Shown piece after piece: positions 34,443 through 46,179 of a stretch of DNA of 64,000 nt (positions are counted from its first letter, which is position 1; each line of letters opens with the position of its first letter). The notes below the pieces were generated by a model, which was given only the letters and a program-made list of their open reading frames with translations, did no database searches and was not told the DNA's origin. Position numbers and translations under genes: made by a program. The DNA comes from Platanthera guangdongensis (lineage: Eukaryota > Streptophyta > Magnoliopsida > Asparagales > Orchidaceae). The stretch covers positions 120,319,519 to 120,383,518 of the forward strand of contig CM077151.1 in the NCBI GenBank assembly GCA_039583875.1. The letters run 5' to 3'.

Positions 34443-36915
34443 TGTAACAGCCCAAATTTCTGAAAAAGGAAATTGTTGGGTGACACGGCCTGGGACACGG
34501 GTGTGTCCCAGGGCGTGTCAGTTGACACGGCCTACGACACGGGCGTGTCGCAGGGCGTGTCGAGGTTGTCGACGATCGCCCTTTGTCTCGACGATTTTTC
34601 TCGCGTCGATGCGTCGAGAGGGGGCACACGGCCCAGGACACGGGCATGTCCATGGTCGTGTCGTATGCTCGACGATTTTGTCTCGACGATCGTCGAGTGT
34701 CGAGAAGTGCGTGTTGAGTGTTGAACACGGCCTGTGACACGGGCGTGTCACAGGGCGTGTCAAATCAGGCGACGAACTCAGCCCGCCGAAGTTTCGACAG
34801 GGCGTGTCTTTGTGCTGTGTCTGGGCACACGGCCTGGGACACGGGCGTGTCACAGCCGTGTGAAGTCTCGGGATGATTTGGGATTTTTTTTCACCCAGGT
34901 ACACGGCCACAGACACGGGCGTGTCTGAAGGCGTGTTGGTGACACGGCCCATGACACGGGCGTGTCCATGGGCGTGTCACTGGTTTGGATAAGTCGGTTG
35001 ACCACCGCTTGAGGCACAGGGCCTGGCACACGGCCGTGTCAGAGGTCGTGTCGGGTCAAAATCAGTGAGTTTGGCAGAATCGTGGCTGTCAATTCCTTCA
35101 GTCTGGATCCAAGGGCTGAAGCTTCTTCCTCTTTTTCCTTAAAGGCCGAAATCAGGGAAGGATTCTCATTTTCCTTGGCATTAAGCTTTCTTCAAGTTAA
35201 GAGAGAGAAAGAGAGAGATAAAGGAGGAGGAAGAAGAAAAGGGGGCTGCTGCTGGTGGTGCTGCGGTTTACCGACGAGAGATCCGAAGCCGGCATTGCGG
35301 AGGAATCAATCTTGCGAGTCTTGCAAGCTAGCTTGGAGGTCATGGCACCGAAGCGGTCGTCAAGGGTAACTAATTTTCTTCCTAGCCATGTGAAGGCTTC
35401 CTTTTTGGCATATTTTGTGATTTCCTCCACCAAGAGGTGGCTGGTTTTGTAAATCTTTGGGTGGATGCTTGAAATCCCCTTTGTTAGCATATAGATCCGG
35501 AAATGGAGTACGGAATAGGCATGCTGTGTGAAGCCCATCTGGACAGGTTGGTCTGGATTGGTGATGTTGCATACGAACCGGAGAAGACTCCGTGATAAAC
35601 GTGTAGTGTAAGGAGTCTATGGGTTATGCCTGCGAAAAGGAGTAGCAGGAAGTACTGGGGTGGTAGCCCAGGAAAATAGCCATGTGATGGTTTTGGGTCC
35701 AACCTGTGATTGAGGCACAGGAAGTACTGGTGGGACCAGGAAAGGCCCTTTTTGTGATGCTTGATGTCGTAGGGTGTCCACCTGTGAAGCGAGTAACAGG
35801 AAGTACTGGCATGAGAGCTAGGAAAGACCCCTGACATTTGTGCTTGTGCAGTGTCCACCTGTGGAGAGAGTCACAGGAAGTACTGGTGTTCCCAGGAAAG
35901 ACCCGTTGTTGCTGTGAGGAAATGGGTATAGAGAAATACCCAGGCTTGAATGCCAAGAACAGGATTGGTGAGACCGACCCGCGCCTTTGATATAGCCATG
36001 AGTACGCTGTACTCGGAGAAGCCAAGGCGATTTGAGCAATGGGGGGTGGAGGATCCGACCTGCGCTATGTCCGTCCGACGTGAGACCAAAAGTGCGGTCT
36101 GTTGGAGCGCATAGCAAGAGTCTTCGGCCTGCGCGCCATGACACAATGGGGGGCTACGGGCCATCCGGTGTAGGAAGACTAACTCCGGCTGCACGCCATG
36201 GAGGAAATGCTCAAGAGAGTTACCATTGGGTGATGACCCTGATACGGTGGTAGGCAAGAGGTTGCCAGAACACCAAGAATGTGCCCTGAGTGCACGGACC
36301 GTTGGGCCGGGTGGCGAACGGTTGTGATGGCTTGTGTGCGTGAAAGCACATTTTGATGATATAGTTTGCCATACTTGTGATCTAATATGCCTGCAGGAAA
36401 GAATACCGCTGCCCCGAGAGAAGGGGTAGGGTCGTTATAATTTGGTCAGCTGAATGCTGACCGTTGCCTTTGTTTGCCACCGTTGGGTGGATTGTCCTTG
36501 TACAGGTGCTGGAGAGCCGAGCGGGACGCATAGAGGTTGATGTTCCTTCTGGTTTTGCTGCGATTGCTGCTAGCCCTCGAAGGCTAATGTGTACTTTTGT
36601 GTGTTTTTCTTTTCTTGTGTCCGGCCTGTGCGCCAATTGTTTAGGCCACTGTGTGAAAGCCATGTAAGGCCATAAGGCCAACTCTTTTGACTTGTTGTAA
36701 GACATTCCTATATGATATAAAATGTGGAGTTTTATGTTTGGACATTCATGAGGAGTTCAAGTTGTAGTCTAGGCTTCCGCTAGAATGCTTTGTGTTAGGT
36801 GCGATGCGCGACTCTGGTATCATCCTGTACCTTCACCGACTGTTTTGTGATATATCCTGTGGGGCCCCGGCCGGACCTTCTAGAATATATCATATGAACG
36901 GATGGGGTTGTTACA
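34443..36915 (+). repeat. Tekay-2 3' LTR, copy B
   Basis: Preceded by purine tract GAGGGAGGGGA (34431-34441). Ends GTTGTTACA, then ATAGG (36916-36920) as in copy A. No gene inside. Confidence 0.9.
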
Positions 36916-38317
36916 ATAGGCATGCTGTGTGAAGCCCATCTGGACAGGTTGGTCTGGATTGGTGATGTTGCATACGAACCGGAGAAGACTCCGTGCGAAA
37001 CGTGTAGTTTAAGGAGTCAACGGGTTATGCCTGCGAAAAGGAGTAGCAGGAAGTTCTGGGGTGGTAGCCCAGGAAAATAGCTGTGGTATGTTTTTGGGTC
37101 CAACCTGTGAATGAGGTACAGGAAGTACTGGTGTGACCAGGAAATGCCCTTTATGATGCTTGATGTCATAGGGTGTCCACCTGTGAAGCGAGTAATAGGA
37201 AGTACTGGCATAGTAGCCAGGAAAGACCCCTGACATTTGTGATTGTGCGGTGTCCACCTGTGAAGAGAGTCACAGGAAGTACTGGGAGGCCCAGGAAAGA
37301 CCCGCTGTTGTGCTAAGAAAGTGGGTATCGAGAAATACCCAGGCTTGAATGCCAAGAACAGGATTGGTGAGACCGACCCGCGCCTTTGTTATAGTCATGA
37401 GTACGCTGTACTCGGAGAAGGCAAGGCGATTTAAGCAACGGGGGTGGAGGATTCGACCTGCGCTATGTCCATCCGACGTGAGACCAAAAGGTGCGGTCTG
37501 TTGGAGCGCATAGCAAGAGTCTTCGGCCTGCGCGCCATGACACCATGGGGGGCTACGGGCCATCCCGGTGTAGGAAGACTATGAAACTCCGGCTGCACGC
37601 CATGGAGTAAATGCTCAAGAGATTTACCGTTGGGTGGTGACCCTGATACGGTGGTGGGCAAGAGCTTTGCCAGAACACCAAGAATGTGCCCTGAGTTCAC
37701 GGACCATTGGGCCAGATGGCAAACGGTTGTGATGGCTTGTGTGCGTGAAAGCACATTTTGATGAGATATATTGCCATACTGTGATTTGTTATGCCTGCAG
37801 GGAAGATTACCACTTCCCGAGAAAAGGGGTAGGGTCGTTATAATTTGGTCAGCTGAACGCTGACCGTTGCTTTTGTTTGCCACCGTTGGGTGGATTGTCC
37901 CTGTACAGGTGCTGGCGAGCCAAGCGGGATGCGTAAAGGCTGATGTTCATGCTACTGTTGCTGCTACTGCTAGCCCTCGAAGGCTATATGTGTTGCTTTT
38001 GTGTATTTTCTTTTCATGTGGCCGGCCTGCGCACCAATTGATTTAGGCCACTGTTTGATAGCCATGTAAGGCCATAAGACCAACTATTTGTACTTGTTGT
38101 AAGACATTCCTATATTGTATAAAATGTGGAGTTTTATGTTTGGACATTCATGAGGAGTTCAAGTTGTAGGATCGGCTTCTGCTAGAATGCTTTGTGATAG
38201 GTGCGATGCGCTACTCTGGTATCATCTTGTACCTTCACCGTCTGTTTTGTGATATATCCTGTGGGGCCCCGGCCGGACCTTCTAGAATATACCATATGAA
38301 CGGATGGGGTTGTTACA
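36916..38317 (+). repeat. Tekay-1 3' LTR second part, copy B
   Basis: Duplicate of 25213-26615, including the junction GTTGTTACA to Sirevirus RNaseH. Confidence 0.9.
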
Positions 38318-39055
38318 GAAAACACCTATGGCTACTAATGTTGTGATTGACTCTGATGCACATGGGAAACCTGTGGATCAGAAATTATATAGGGGCATTG
38401 TTGGGTCCCTACTATATCTAACAGCAAGCAGACCTGATATCATGTTTGTCGCATGCCTTTGTGCTAGGTACCAAGTGAACAATAAAGAATCTCATCTAAT
38501 TTTCTTAAAAAGAATTTTGAGATATATAAAGGGTTGTCCTTGTCTATGCATATGGTATGATGCTGAGTCAGAATTTGATTTAACTGGATTTTCAGATGCT
38601 GACTTTGCTGGTTGTAGGGTTGATAGAACAAGCACCTCAGGGACTTGTCAGTTCCTTGGTATGAGGTTGGTATCTTGGTTTTACAAGAAATAGTCTTCTG
38701 TATCCACCTCAACTCCTGAAGCAGAATATATTGCAGTAGGCAGTTGTTGTTCTCAGATGCTGTGGATCCAAAACCAACTCCTAGACTATGGTCTCAACTT
38801 AAATAATTCAACTCTCTTTTGTGATAACATAAGTGTTATAGCAATAGCACAAAATCCAGTCCATCACAGTAGGACTAAGCATACAAAAATTAAGCATCAC
38901 TTCATTAGAGAGTGTGTAGACAAAAACAAAATTAATCTTATCTATATCTACACTGATTTACAAAGAGCTGATATATTCATCAAACCTCTGGATGAGAGAA
39001 ATCACTATTCCTTATAAATCAGCTTGGAATGATCAATGGAGAAGACTTAGTTTAG
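38318..39055 (+). pseudogene. pol: Sirevirus RT end and RNaseH (copy B)
   Basis: Duplicate of 26616-27353 with the same TAG (38691, from an expected CAG) and the same late frameshift. Nearly identical to copy A. Confidence 0.85.
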
Positions 39056-39448
39056 TTTCTGTTTGCACTCGACGAATTATACAGAGTTCATCGAACGGAG
39101 CTCGACGAACTAGGGAAAGTTCGGGAGATATTCGTCGAACGAAGGTCGATGAACTCTCTAAGAGTGAAGTTGTTTTCGTCGAACGGAGATCGACGAATAC
39201 ACTTCAGAAAACTTTCGTCGAACGGAGCTCGACGAAATGTCTTCAACTCTTCCAGCTGAGCTCAACAACTTATTTCAATATCAATTATTTCGTCGATCTC
39301 AGGTCGAAGAATTTCTTATTTTTCGTCGAACAGAGTTTGTCGATTCATATTCCAGAAAATCTTATAACGAGGTTTTCTTCAACCTCCGTCCCGTGCTTTC
39401 TGTTCCCTTTGCAGTTGATCGCTATTTTTCTCTCTTGCAGGTGATTTC

Positions 39449-42227
39449 ATGGCAATTCAAGCAGGAACCCTAGCTACAATGAAGTTTGACATCGGCTTCG
39501 ATGTCGACTTTGACTCATTTCAACACTCAGACCCGATTTTTTTACATATTCTGGAACTTCTAGAAGAATAGAAACTGAAGAACCTAATGACAACCAGGAT
39601 CAAACTATCTAGAACAGAGATTAGAGAATGGGTCTACAGTTCATCAACATCAGAAGAGAATACCCTGACAGGAACAATTGCGGGTAACGCTATAACTCTC
39701 TCTCCCGCAGTATTAACTGAAATTTTTGGATTGAACAATGGAGAAGAAGAACTGGAAATAGATTCTGAGGAATATGATTTAATGTTAAGTTTGATGGGCT
39801 ATGCTGGCAATAATCCCCATAAACTGTTGAAGAAACATTTATCCGCAGAATATAAATTTCTGGCAGCTATTGTTGGGAACGACTTGCTAGGAAAGCACAC
39901 TGCCCATGACTACATTACCAGGCATTAATTTTTGGTCATGTGTGCAGTAGTAAATAAGAAATAAGTAGACTGGGCTCAGATTATATTTGATCTAATAAAG
40001 AAAAAGAATAATAAGAAGGAAGTCTGTTTTGGAAGGATCCTAGGGATCTTCCTGAAGGAGAAGGCTGTTGAATCACTGGTCTCCCCGACAATATTCATTA
40101 ATGCCAGCAAGAGTCTCACCTGTGCCTTATTTGGCAGGTGGGAGAAGACTATATCCAAGCCATCCAAGGCTTCATCCTCTTCCACCCCAACTTCTGAAAG
40201 CACAAGGGCTGTTAGAGACACTCCCCACCCTGCTGAAGAGATCATCCCCACACCTCCATCCCTTCCAGTAACTCAACAGCAATCACGCTCCACAGTTCAT
40301 ACTCCCTCTCTTCAACCACATCCACAACTCCAACAACAACTTCAACCATATCAACAACCACAACCCTCTGATCATGTTCCTACTACAGCTACATTACATG
40401 CCACCTCTCCACCAATAGACCTCACTAGATTCCCTTCCTCACCCACCCAGGAATACCATCTGCCACTCCAACACTGGACCCCTCCACCATCTCTTCTGTC
40501 CTTGCTCTCATCAAACCCCTCCTCAAAACCATCATAGCAGAGGCCATTACACCTCTTGCTACTTCCATCTCTACCCTATCTGCTCAAATTTCTGCCCTTT
40601 CTGCTGCCCCCTGTTCATTTAGGGGCCTGGCTCCAGTTGATACTGCAACCGGCAGGGGGAGATGCTTGATGAAGAAGCTGCAGCAGCTCAAGTAGCAGCA
40701 GTCTCAGTTTCAGTTTCAGTAGCTCCATCTCTAGCAGATGCAGAGGCAGTAGCAACAGCAGTAGATACATAGCTTACAGATACAGATTTAATTGATTTAA
40801 TTCAGTTTATTGAGACTGACATGGATATGGAAGATGCAGTCATAGAAGAGTTAATTACTGCTGGTGATTTCATTTTAAATCCCACAGTAGATTTGGTTAA
40901 TTTGTTAAGCATTTTTGATACTGCATACTTGAGATTCTTTCCAGCAGAGTATACTAAGCCATCTTTGGCTATTATCCTATACACCTCACCAATAAGCCCT
41001 AAAGTGGCTAAGCAGCTTAAGGACAACTTTGTGTCTCAAGAGGTTCCTACTTCACCTCTTCCTAAAGTTGTTTCCCCAATTGTCTCTTCCCCTTCAGTCC
41101 CAACTTTTGTAATGGATGACTCACCCTTGCCTGATCTGGATGAGTTAGCCAGGGCTGACATTGAAGAAGAGAATAAGGCAACTACTGAAAGCACTGTCAC
41201 AGTTATTTCTCCAGCTCCTCTTGAAATTTCTCTTCCAGCTCTAGCTCCAGCATTTACTCCAGCTCCATCCCAAGTTGAGAAACCCATTATATCTGATGAA
41301 ACACTGAAAAAGCTAGATGCTTTATATGATAATCCACAGGATAGTAGTGATGATGATGATGATGAGGATTCTTATGAGGATGCTAAGAAAAAGAAGAAGC
41401 CAGTATCTAAAAAGAGAAATGCCCTTCCTCCTCCTGCTCCTAAGCCAAATCCAGCCAATGACACTCCCTACTATATTCTCCAAAAGATAACTCCATATAA
41501 AGGGATGCCAGCTTGGATGTGGTTATCCAAAGATGAACAGAAAGAGAGGAAGAGAAGCAGAAGATACTCTCCTCCTCCATCTCAGAAATACAGAAAAGAT
41601 CCACCTCCTCCTCCTCCAGCTGTTGGTGCTTCAGGCACAACTTCCCAAAGATCTACCCAATTCCAAACATATCAGAGACATCAAGGGAGATCTTCTTCTG
41701 AAAGTAGTCAGCATAGGCATTACTCTTTAGGAAAGCAATATCAATTTCAGCATCAACCACAGCAGCAGCATCAACCACAGCATCAGCATCAACAACAGCT
41801 ATCATTCCCTGCAGATCAGAAAGCTGAAAGTCCTAAAAGACCAAATTCTCCTCCTGTTCCTTATGAAGATCCTAAAACAGCTAATACAGCTAGAATGTCT
41901 AGGTTCCAAGAACTAGTAGGCCTTTCTATGATTAATAAGGCCAAAGCTAAAGGAAAGGATCCTTTTGAGTATTCCACAATGTCTAAGTACAGGAAAGAAG
42001 AGCTTAAGAGGTTTGACAAAGCAAACAAGTTTTTCAATGTTGATGACTACATGAAGTTGCACCGAGAAGCAGTTGTCCCCAGAGCCACATCTTTGAAGAT
42101 TATAGGGGCTGCTGATATGACCATGACAAAAGTGTAAGCTTCAGATCCAAACAGAGAAATTGTCTTTACCAAGCCTGGATATAAAGGTAAAGAAGTAATG
42201 CCCAAAGAGAAGAAACAAAAGAAGTGA
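39449..42227 (+). pseudogene. Sirevirus env-position ORF (copy B)
   Basis: Duplicate of 27748-30525 with the same early stops (TAG near 39569, TAA near 39926). One extra T near 41108 keeps the second half open, so 40821-42137 is an uninterrupted 438-residue frame: acidic start, Pro/Ala-rich, an Asp run (DDDDDEDSYED), KKKKKP, RKRSRRYSPPP, Gln/His repeats, and a final KEELKRFDKANKFFNVDDYMKLHREAV segment. Low-complexity and charged, resembling the C-terminal part of Sirevirus third ORFs; function unknown. TAA 42135 is followed by a further in-frame stretch to TGA 42225. Confidence 0.6.
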
Positions 42228-42399
42228 TTCTAAACTGCTTTACTTCTGTTATGTTCTTATAACTGCTTTCAATTTCTGAACAAAGCTTATGTACATATAT
42301 ATATCTGTTGCATGTGTTATTGATCTCTGCCAGATATATGCTTTCTTGCCTTGTGATTTTCAATTTTGATTTGAGTCTGTAATTAGTGACCTCACCCAA

Positions 42400-42410
42400 A
42401 TAGGGGGAGA
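42400..42410 (+). other. Sirevirus polypurine tract
   Basis: ATAGGGGGAGA ending one base before the LTR TGTTGG. Copy A has one G fewer. Confidence 0.85.
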
Positions 42411-42602
42411 TTGTTGGATCCCTAATAAGATTTGGGATAGGTTCACTAAGTTAGGATCATATGACCCACAATGTATAGCTAGGGTCATGGTTGTGTCCTA
42501 GAGTCTAGGTCAAGTCCTTAAAATCAACATCACATGTACCAGCTTTCAACAAGACTGTCAGAGACTCAAGACTTAGAGTTTTCGTAAAGACCAAGTAAAA
42601 TG

Positions 42603-43147
42603 AGTTCGACGTTCGTCGAACTCAGGTCGACGATAGTCGTGCTCAGCTCAACGATCTCAGAGTAAATTCTCTGAGCTGAGCTCGACGAACTTGGTACACA
42701 GGTCGACGAACTTTGGACACTATACTTCAACACTTCAAGATCAGAAAAATCTCTTTATTCAAAGTCCAGAGTCAGACTTTGGTCGACGAACTGTGACCAT
42801 AATATCTTGAGTTATCCAGCAACAGTTAAGTGGTCCTCAGCTCGACGAAACCAATTCTTAGGTCGACGAATTCTAGATACTTCACTTCAACACCTTCATC
42901 CAGAAGTATCTGAAATTATTCTAAGTCCAAAAATATTTTGCTAAACTTCAGTCGACGAAACCAGATATCAGCTCGATGAACTCCATACACAGAAAAGGCA
43001 AAGTTTCTAGAGAATATAGTTCTGCTCTCTGCTCGACGATCGTGGAACTCAGCTCGACGAACAGAAGTCATCTAGTCGACGAACTCAGCAACTCAGCTCG
43101 ACGAACTGTGAACCCAGCTCGACGATTTCTGTTATCAGTTCGATGAA
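42603..43147. repeat. TCGACGA motif array in Sirevirus U3
   Basis: Dispersed direct and inverted copies of (A)GCTCGACGAAC and TTCGTCGAAC at irregular 15-60-bp spacing, upstream of the LTR TATA box. The same motif occurs in the pol-env spacer of this element. Confidence 0.8.
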
Positions 43148-43842
43148 TCCAGACTTAGTTATTTTCCATCCTTCTGTCCCCTTCTTACTGCAATAATTCC
43201 TGAGTAATTAATGCTCAAATATTCTTTGGAATATAACCGTTAGACAGATCATTGATCATGGTCTTCTTCAGGATTATTGCCTGCCGTTTTTCCATGGGAC
43301 AGTTGGGGAAATAATTCAATGTCGTTTATTCTTAAGGCCGTCAGCATTGATTGCAGAGGATTTCATAATTTCGAAAGACCATTTTTGACAGGAAATATAA
43401 AAGAGATTTTCTCTCTTCTTCCTGTAGACAGATAGAACAAGATACACAATACAGAGAGATGACAGATACAAAAAATAGTCAATCTGAAACAAGAGATTCA
43501 CTGATGTCTGTCAACACAGAATTCTGACACAACAAGAAGCCATATTCCTGAAAATCATCAGCTATCTGAAGAATAAGAACACCTAATCAAAATCAAGAGT
43601 CTTTTGTCTTCAACACTCCAGGATACTTCAAAGGACAACTACATCACTATCTGTCAAAGAGGTTCCTGAACAGCTGCTGATCAAGGTTGTACTACTGAAG
43701 GCCTATCACCCTACAGCAAGGCTTCTTCTACCTGAACCATTCTATATCTCAGCAGGAGCCTATGCTAAAATCAAATATCTGACAGTCTTCTCAGTTGTAT
43801 ATTGAGAAAGAGAAGACAATCATCTCTCACCCCCCCCCCCTG

Positions 43843-43849
43843 TATAAAG
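43843..43849 (+). promoter_or_regulatory. TATA box of Sirevirus 3' LTR
   Basis: TATAAAG after a C-tract, conserved with 707-713. Confidence 0.5.
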
Positions 43850-44224
43850 GGTTATAACTCCCTTCAAAAGTTATTCCTGGTTGCAAATCACCTGATAAAA
43901 AGACTTGAAGATTGGTTTTTAAGCACCTGATCAAAAGCTTATTGGTGTTAGGCACCTGATCAAAAATCTGAGTGGATTCCTACCAGAGTGGTAAAAGAGT
44001 TGATGTACTCAAGTATAGGGGAACCACTATAAATTCTTGTGTTGTCTGGATTGCTCTTTTCTTTTGTTTTTTGTGCTGTGGCTGTTTGTTAGGATTGATG
44101 TTTTAATTTGTTCCTGCACTAGATTAAATCAGAAGAAAATTTCATAAACCCTGAATACTCTATTCACCCCCCTCCCCCCCCCCCCCCCCCCGTAGAGTAT
44201 TCCTGATCTAACAGCTCACTTTCA

Positions 44225-45010
44225 GATCGGTTCTAGAAAGAAATATTGGACAATGAGATCGTTGATCAAGAAATGTATTGGGTGGCTCTAATATACGGTC
44301 TGCGTGAAGGGCCACTCAAGTTTGAAGCTAATGTCCGAGCACCAAGAAAATACCAAGAGTTGATTGGTTTCGCCAACACATACATTCGAGGTGAGAAGAG
44401 CAACCCCAGCTTCATCTCCAGGCTTATAGTAGAGAAGGATTCTCCTTCTTACAAGCAGCCTCCGAGGTCTCCTCGGAAATATTTTCCATCCCACTCAAGG
44501 AAGGGAAGAAGATTTCAACATCATCGACCCACGTTCCCTAGTCATGATCGTGCTCAAGATCAATTGTTACTACTACCAGCCCCAGCTACACAAACAACTT
44601 TGATTCATCAGAAGAAAAATGATGACATGCCAGAGTCTGAACTAGACAAGGACATGCAAGAAGTAAGCCAAGTCATGAAGGGTAGGGCTAATTTCAAAAG
44701 GCCTTACCAGCCAACTGATCAAATATCTAAAGATTCGTACCCATACTACGAATTTCATAAAGATCCAGGGCACTCAACTGAAAATTATCAAGCACTTCGT
44801 CAACTAGTACAAAGGATGCTAAGGCAGGGTAAGATGCGTGACCTGCTCCCCAAAGATAATCGCTCTGATCCATTAACTTCAAAAGGCAAAGAGGTTGCAG
44901 AAACTCCTTCTTGCTCAAAAGGAGTTAGCCAAATCCATGAATACCCTAATCTAGTTATTAACGATACCATTGATGTTATTGACGAGGGCAATCTTGGAAG
45001 ATTATTCTGA
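44225..45010 (+). pseudogene. gag: Tat-like gag, C-terminal part
   Basis: In frame from the Sirevirus LTR end, with TAG at 44234 (CAG expected), then open to TGA 45008. LIYGLREGPLKFEANVRAP and LIGFANTYIRGEKSNPS match the end of the Retrotrans_gag domain (GL...F...L, then A..YI..E). Further on, YYEFHKDPGHSTENY occupies the zinc-knuckle position, but the two outer Cys expected in Tat-type gags (YC.FH...GH.T..C) are Tyr; RQLVQRMLRQGKMRDLL follows, as usual for the lineage. The changes fit TGT/TGC to TAT/TAC decay. Confidence 0.7.
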
Positions 45011-46179
45011 AGTGAAAAGAACACAGTTCCCAAAGCTCCTCACAATGAAGGCCGGTTGTTTTTACTCTTTAAGAATTTTCTTTCTAAAACACTTCTAAGT
45101 GTTGTTTCTTTCATTTCAATAAATTTTACGTCAGAGATCCCATACTGACACATTTCCCTTTTTGGAGTGCTTCCTCGTCTATTTTCTCTTTACCAAAGAG
45201 ATCACTGAACCACCGAGATGTCACTGAGTCTTGTTGTTTCCTTCCATAGATTGTTCTCAAGCTTAAGGCTACAATGACCACATATAGTGGGGAGTGTTTG
45301 AGTATGTACAGTGGGTGTCGCTCAATCTATAAGGTGAACTTCAAGACTTCAGATCCTAGCCGGTATCTAACACAAAATGGTTATCAAGGGAGGTCCCATG
45401 TGTTAGCTCTGATGTGCTTCGCAAAGGATACATTACAGTTACGAAGATCTTTGCTTGACAAGCAATGGCGATCAAGTGTAGCATTGTCTCTTGGATCATC
45501 TCATGATTGTAGTAGTCGAATACTCTATGGTACTCTCAATCCGTGCTTTCGCGGGCCCCACGACTCTGTTGATCTTTCCACAGATAAGCAATGTTAAAAG
45601 CCACTTGGCGCATCTAGTCTCATTGATCAGCGATGTTGTAACCCGAGGCACGAGGGCAGTGTATCTAACCATCCTTCTCAGGATTTCCTATGCTTTTCTC
45701 TTTTATGCCCTTCTAAAGGATGCGCGGCTAGCCCGATCTAAGTAGGACTATACTCGTGATGACTTTTTTCAGGCAAACGATGCATAAGGCCCACAAGGAA
45801 CACTTATGGCAGCATCCGGCCTTTCTTGGTCATCTCCGAGTATAGACCTCTTTTTATCAACTTCCACTTTAACAGGTTAATAGGTTAAAATCGACCTATC
45901 AAAAGGATTTGCAACATTCATTTTTGCTTATGCTCCTCTTATATGCATAGCTTGCATGAAGCTCTATCAGATGATTACTTACAAGCTCTATATTACTCTT
46001 ATCAAATGATAATGGCTCAAATCATTGATCAAAGTATCTGGTTCTCCTTAATTAACAAGCCATGCTATTGGAGTCTAATTGAGATGGTTTCATCTTATTG
46101 ATCTGGACTTCATATTCAAAATATCGTCACTATTGTTGTTTGATCTTTATACGGTTATCATCAGAATTCTTCAGATATT
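45011..46179 (+). other. Non-coding internal region of Tat-like element
   Basis: No domain recognised on either strand. An AATAAA occurs near 45118. Short open frames (45274-45597, 45491-45745) have no recognisable motifs and I do not call them genes. Confidence 0.5.

Larger units (their letters stand above)
30881..42584 (+). repeat. 11.7-kb duplicated block, copy B
   Basis: Head-to-tail copy of 19174-30880. Differences are mostly one-base gains or losses in short homopolymers (for example near 31023, 31492, 32244, 32483, 33622, 34272, 39172 and 41108) and some substitutions (for example 37056). The junction has GAGTTT shared by both parents, a short microhomology. Confidence 0.93.
1..44224 (+). 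mobile_element. Sirevirus-like Copia LTR retrotransposon (composite, 5' end outside window)
   Basis: One Copia element can be followed through the window once nested insertions are set aside: partial 5' LTR (1-1074), gag (1192-1715 and 3732 on), protease, integrase, RT to 6842, then RNaseH from 26616, an env-position ORF (27748-30525) and a 3' LTR (42412-44224). Copia domain order (INT before RT), the acidic Ser/Glu-rich gag tail ending in a CLM motif and the extra ORF downstream of pol point to the Sirevirus (SIRE) lineage; that assignment is from family knowledge. It is interrupted by a solo LTR and by Tekay-1/Tekay-2, and its 3' part is duplicated. It lies inside a Tat-like gag, so it is younger than that element and older than the Tekay insertions. 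Confidence 0.85.
42412..44224 (+). repeat. Sirevirus 3' LTR (1813 bp)
   Basis: Starts TGTTGGATCC and ends CACTTTCA; the distal 1083 bp match 1-1074. U3 (42603-43147) holds about twenty GCTCGACGAA-type motifs. TATAAAG lies at 43843-43849 and a long C-tract (one T inside) at about 44165-44191. Immediately downstream is Tat-like gag in frame, showing where the Sirevirus inserted. Confidence 0.92.

Noticed and set aside
45274..45745. Two open frames in the Tat-like internal region
   Set aside because: No recognisable domain, short, overlapping in different frames; random open frames are expected at this length.
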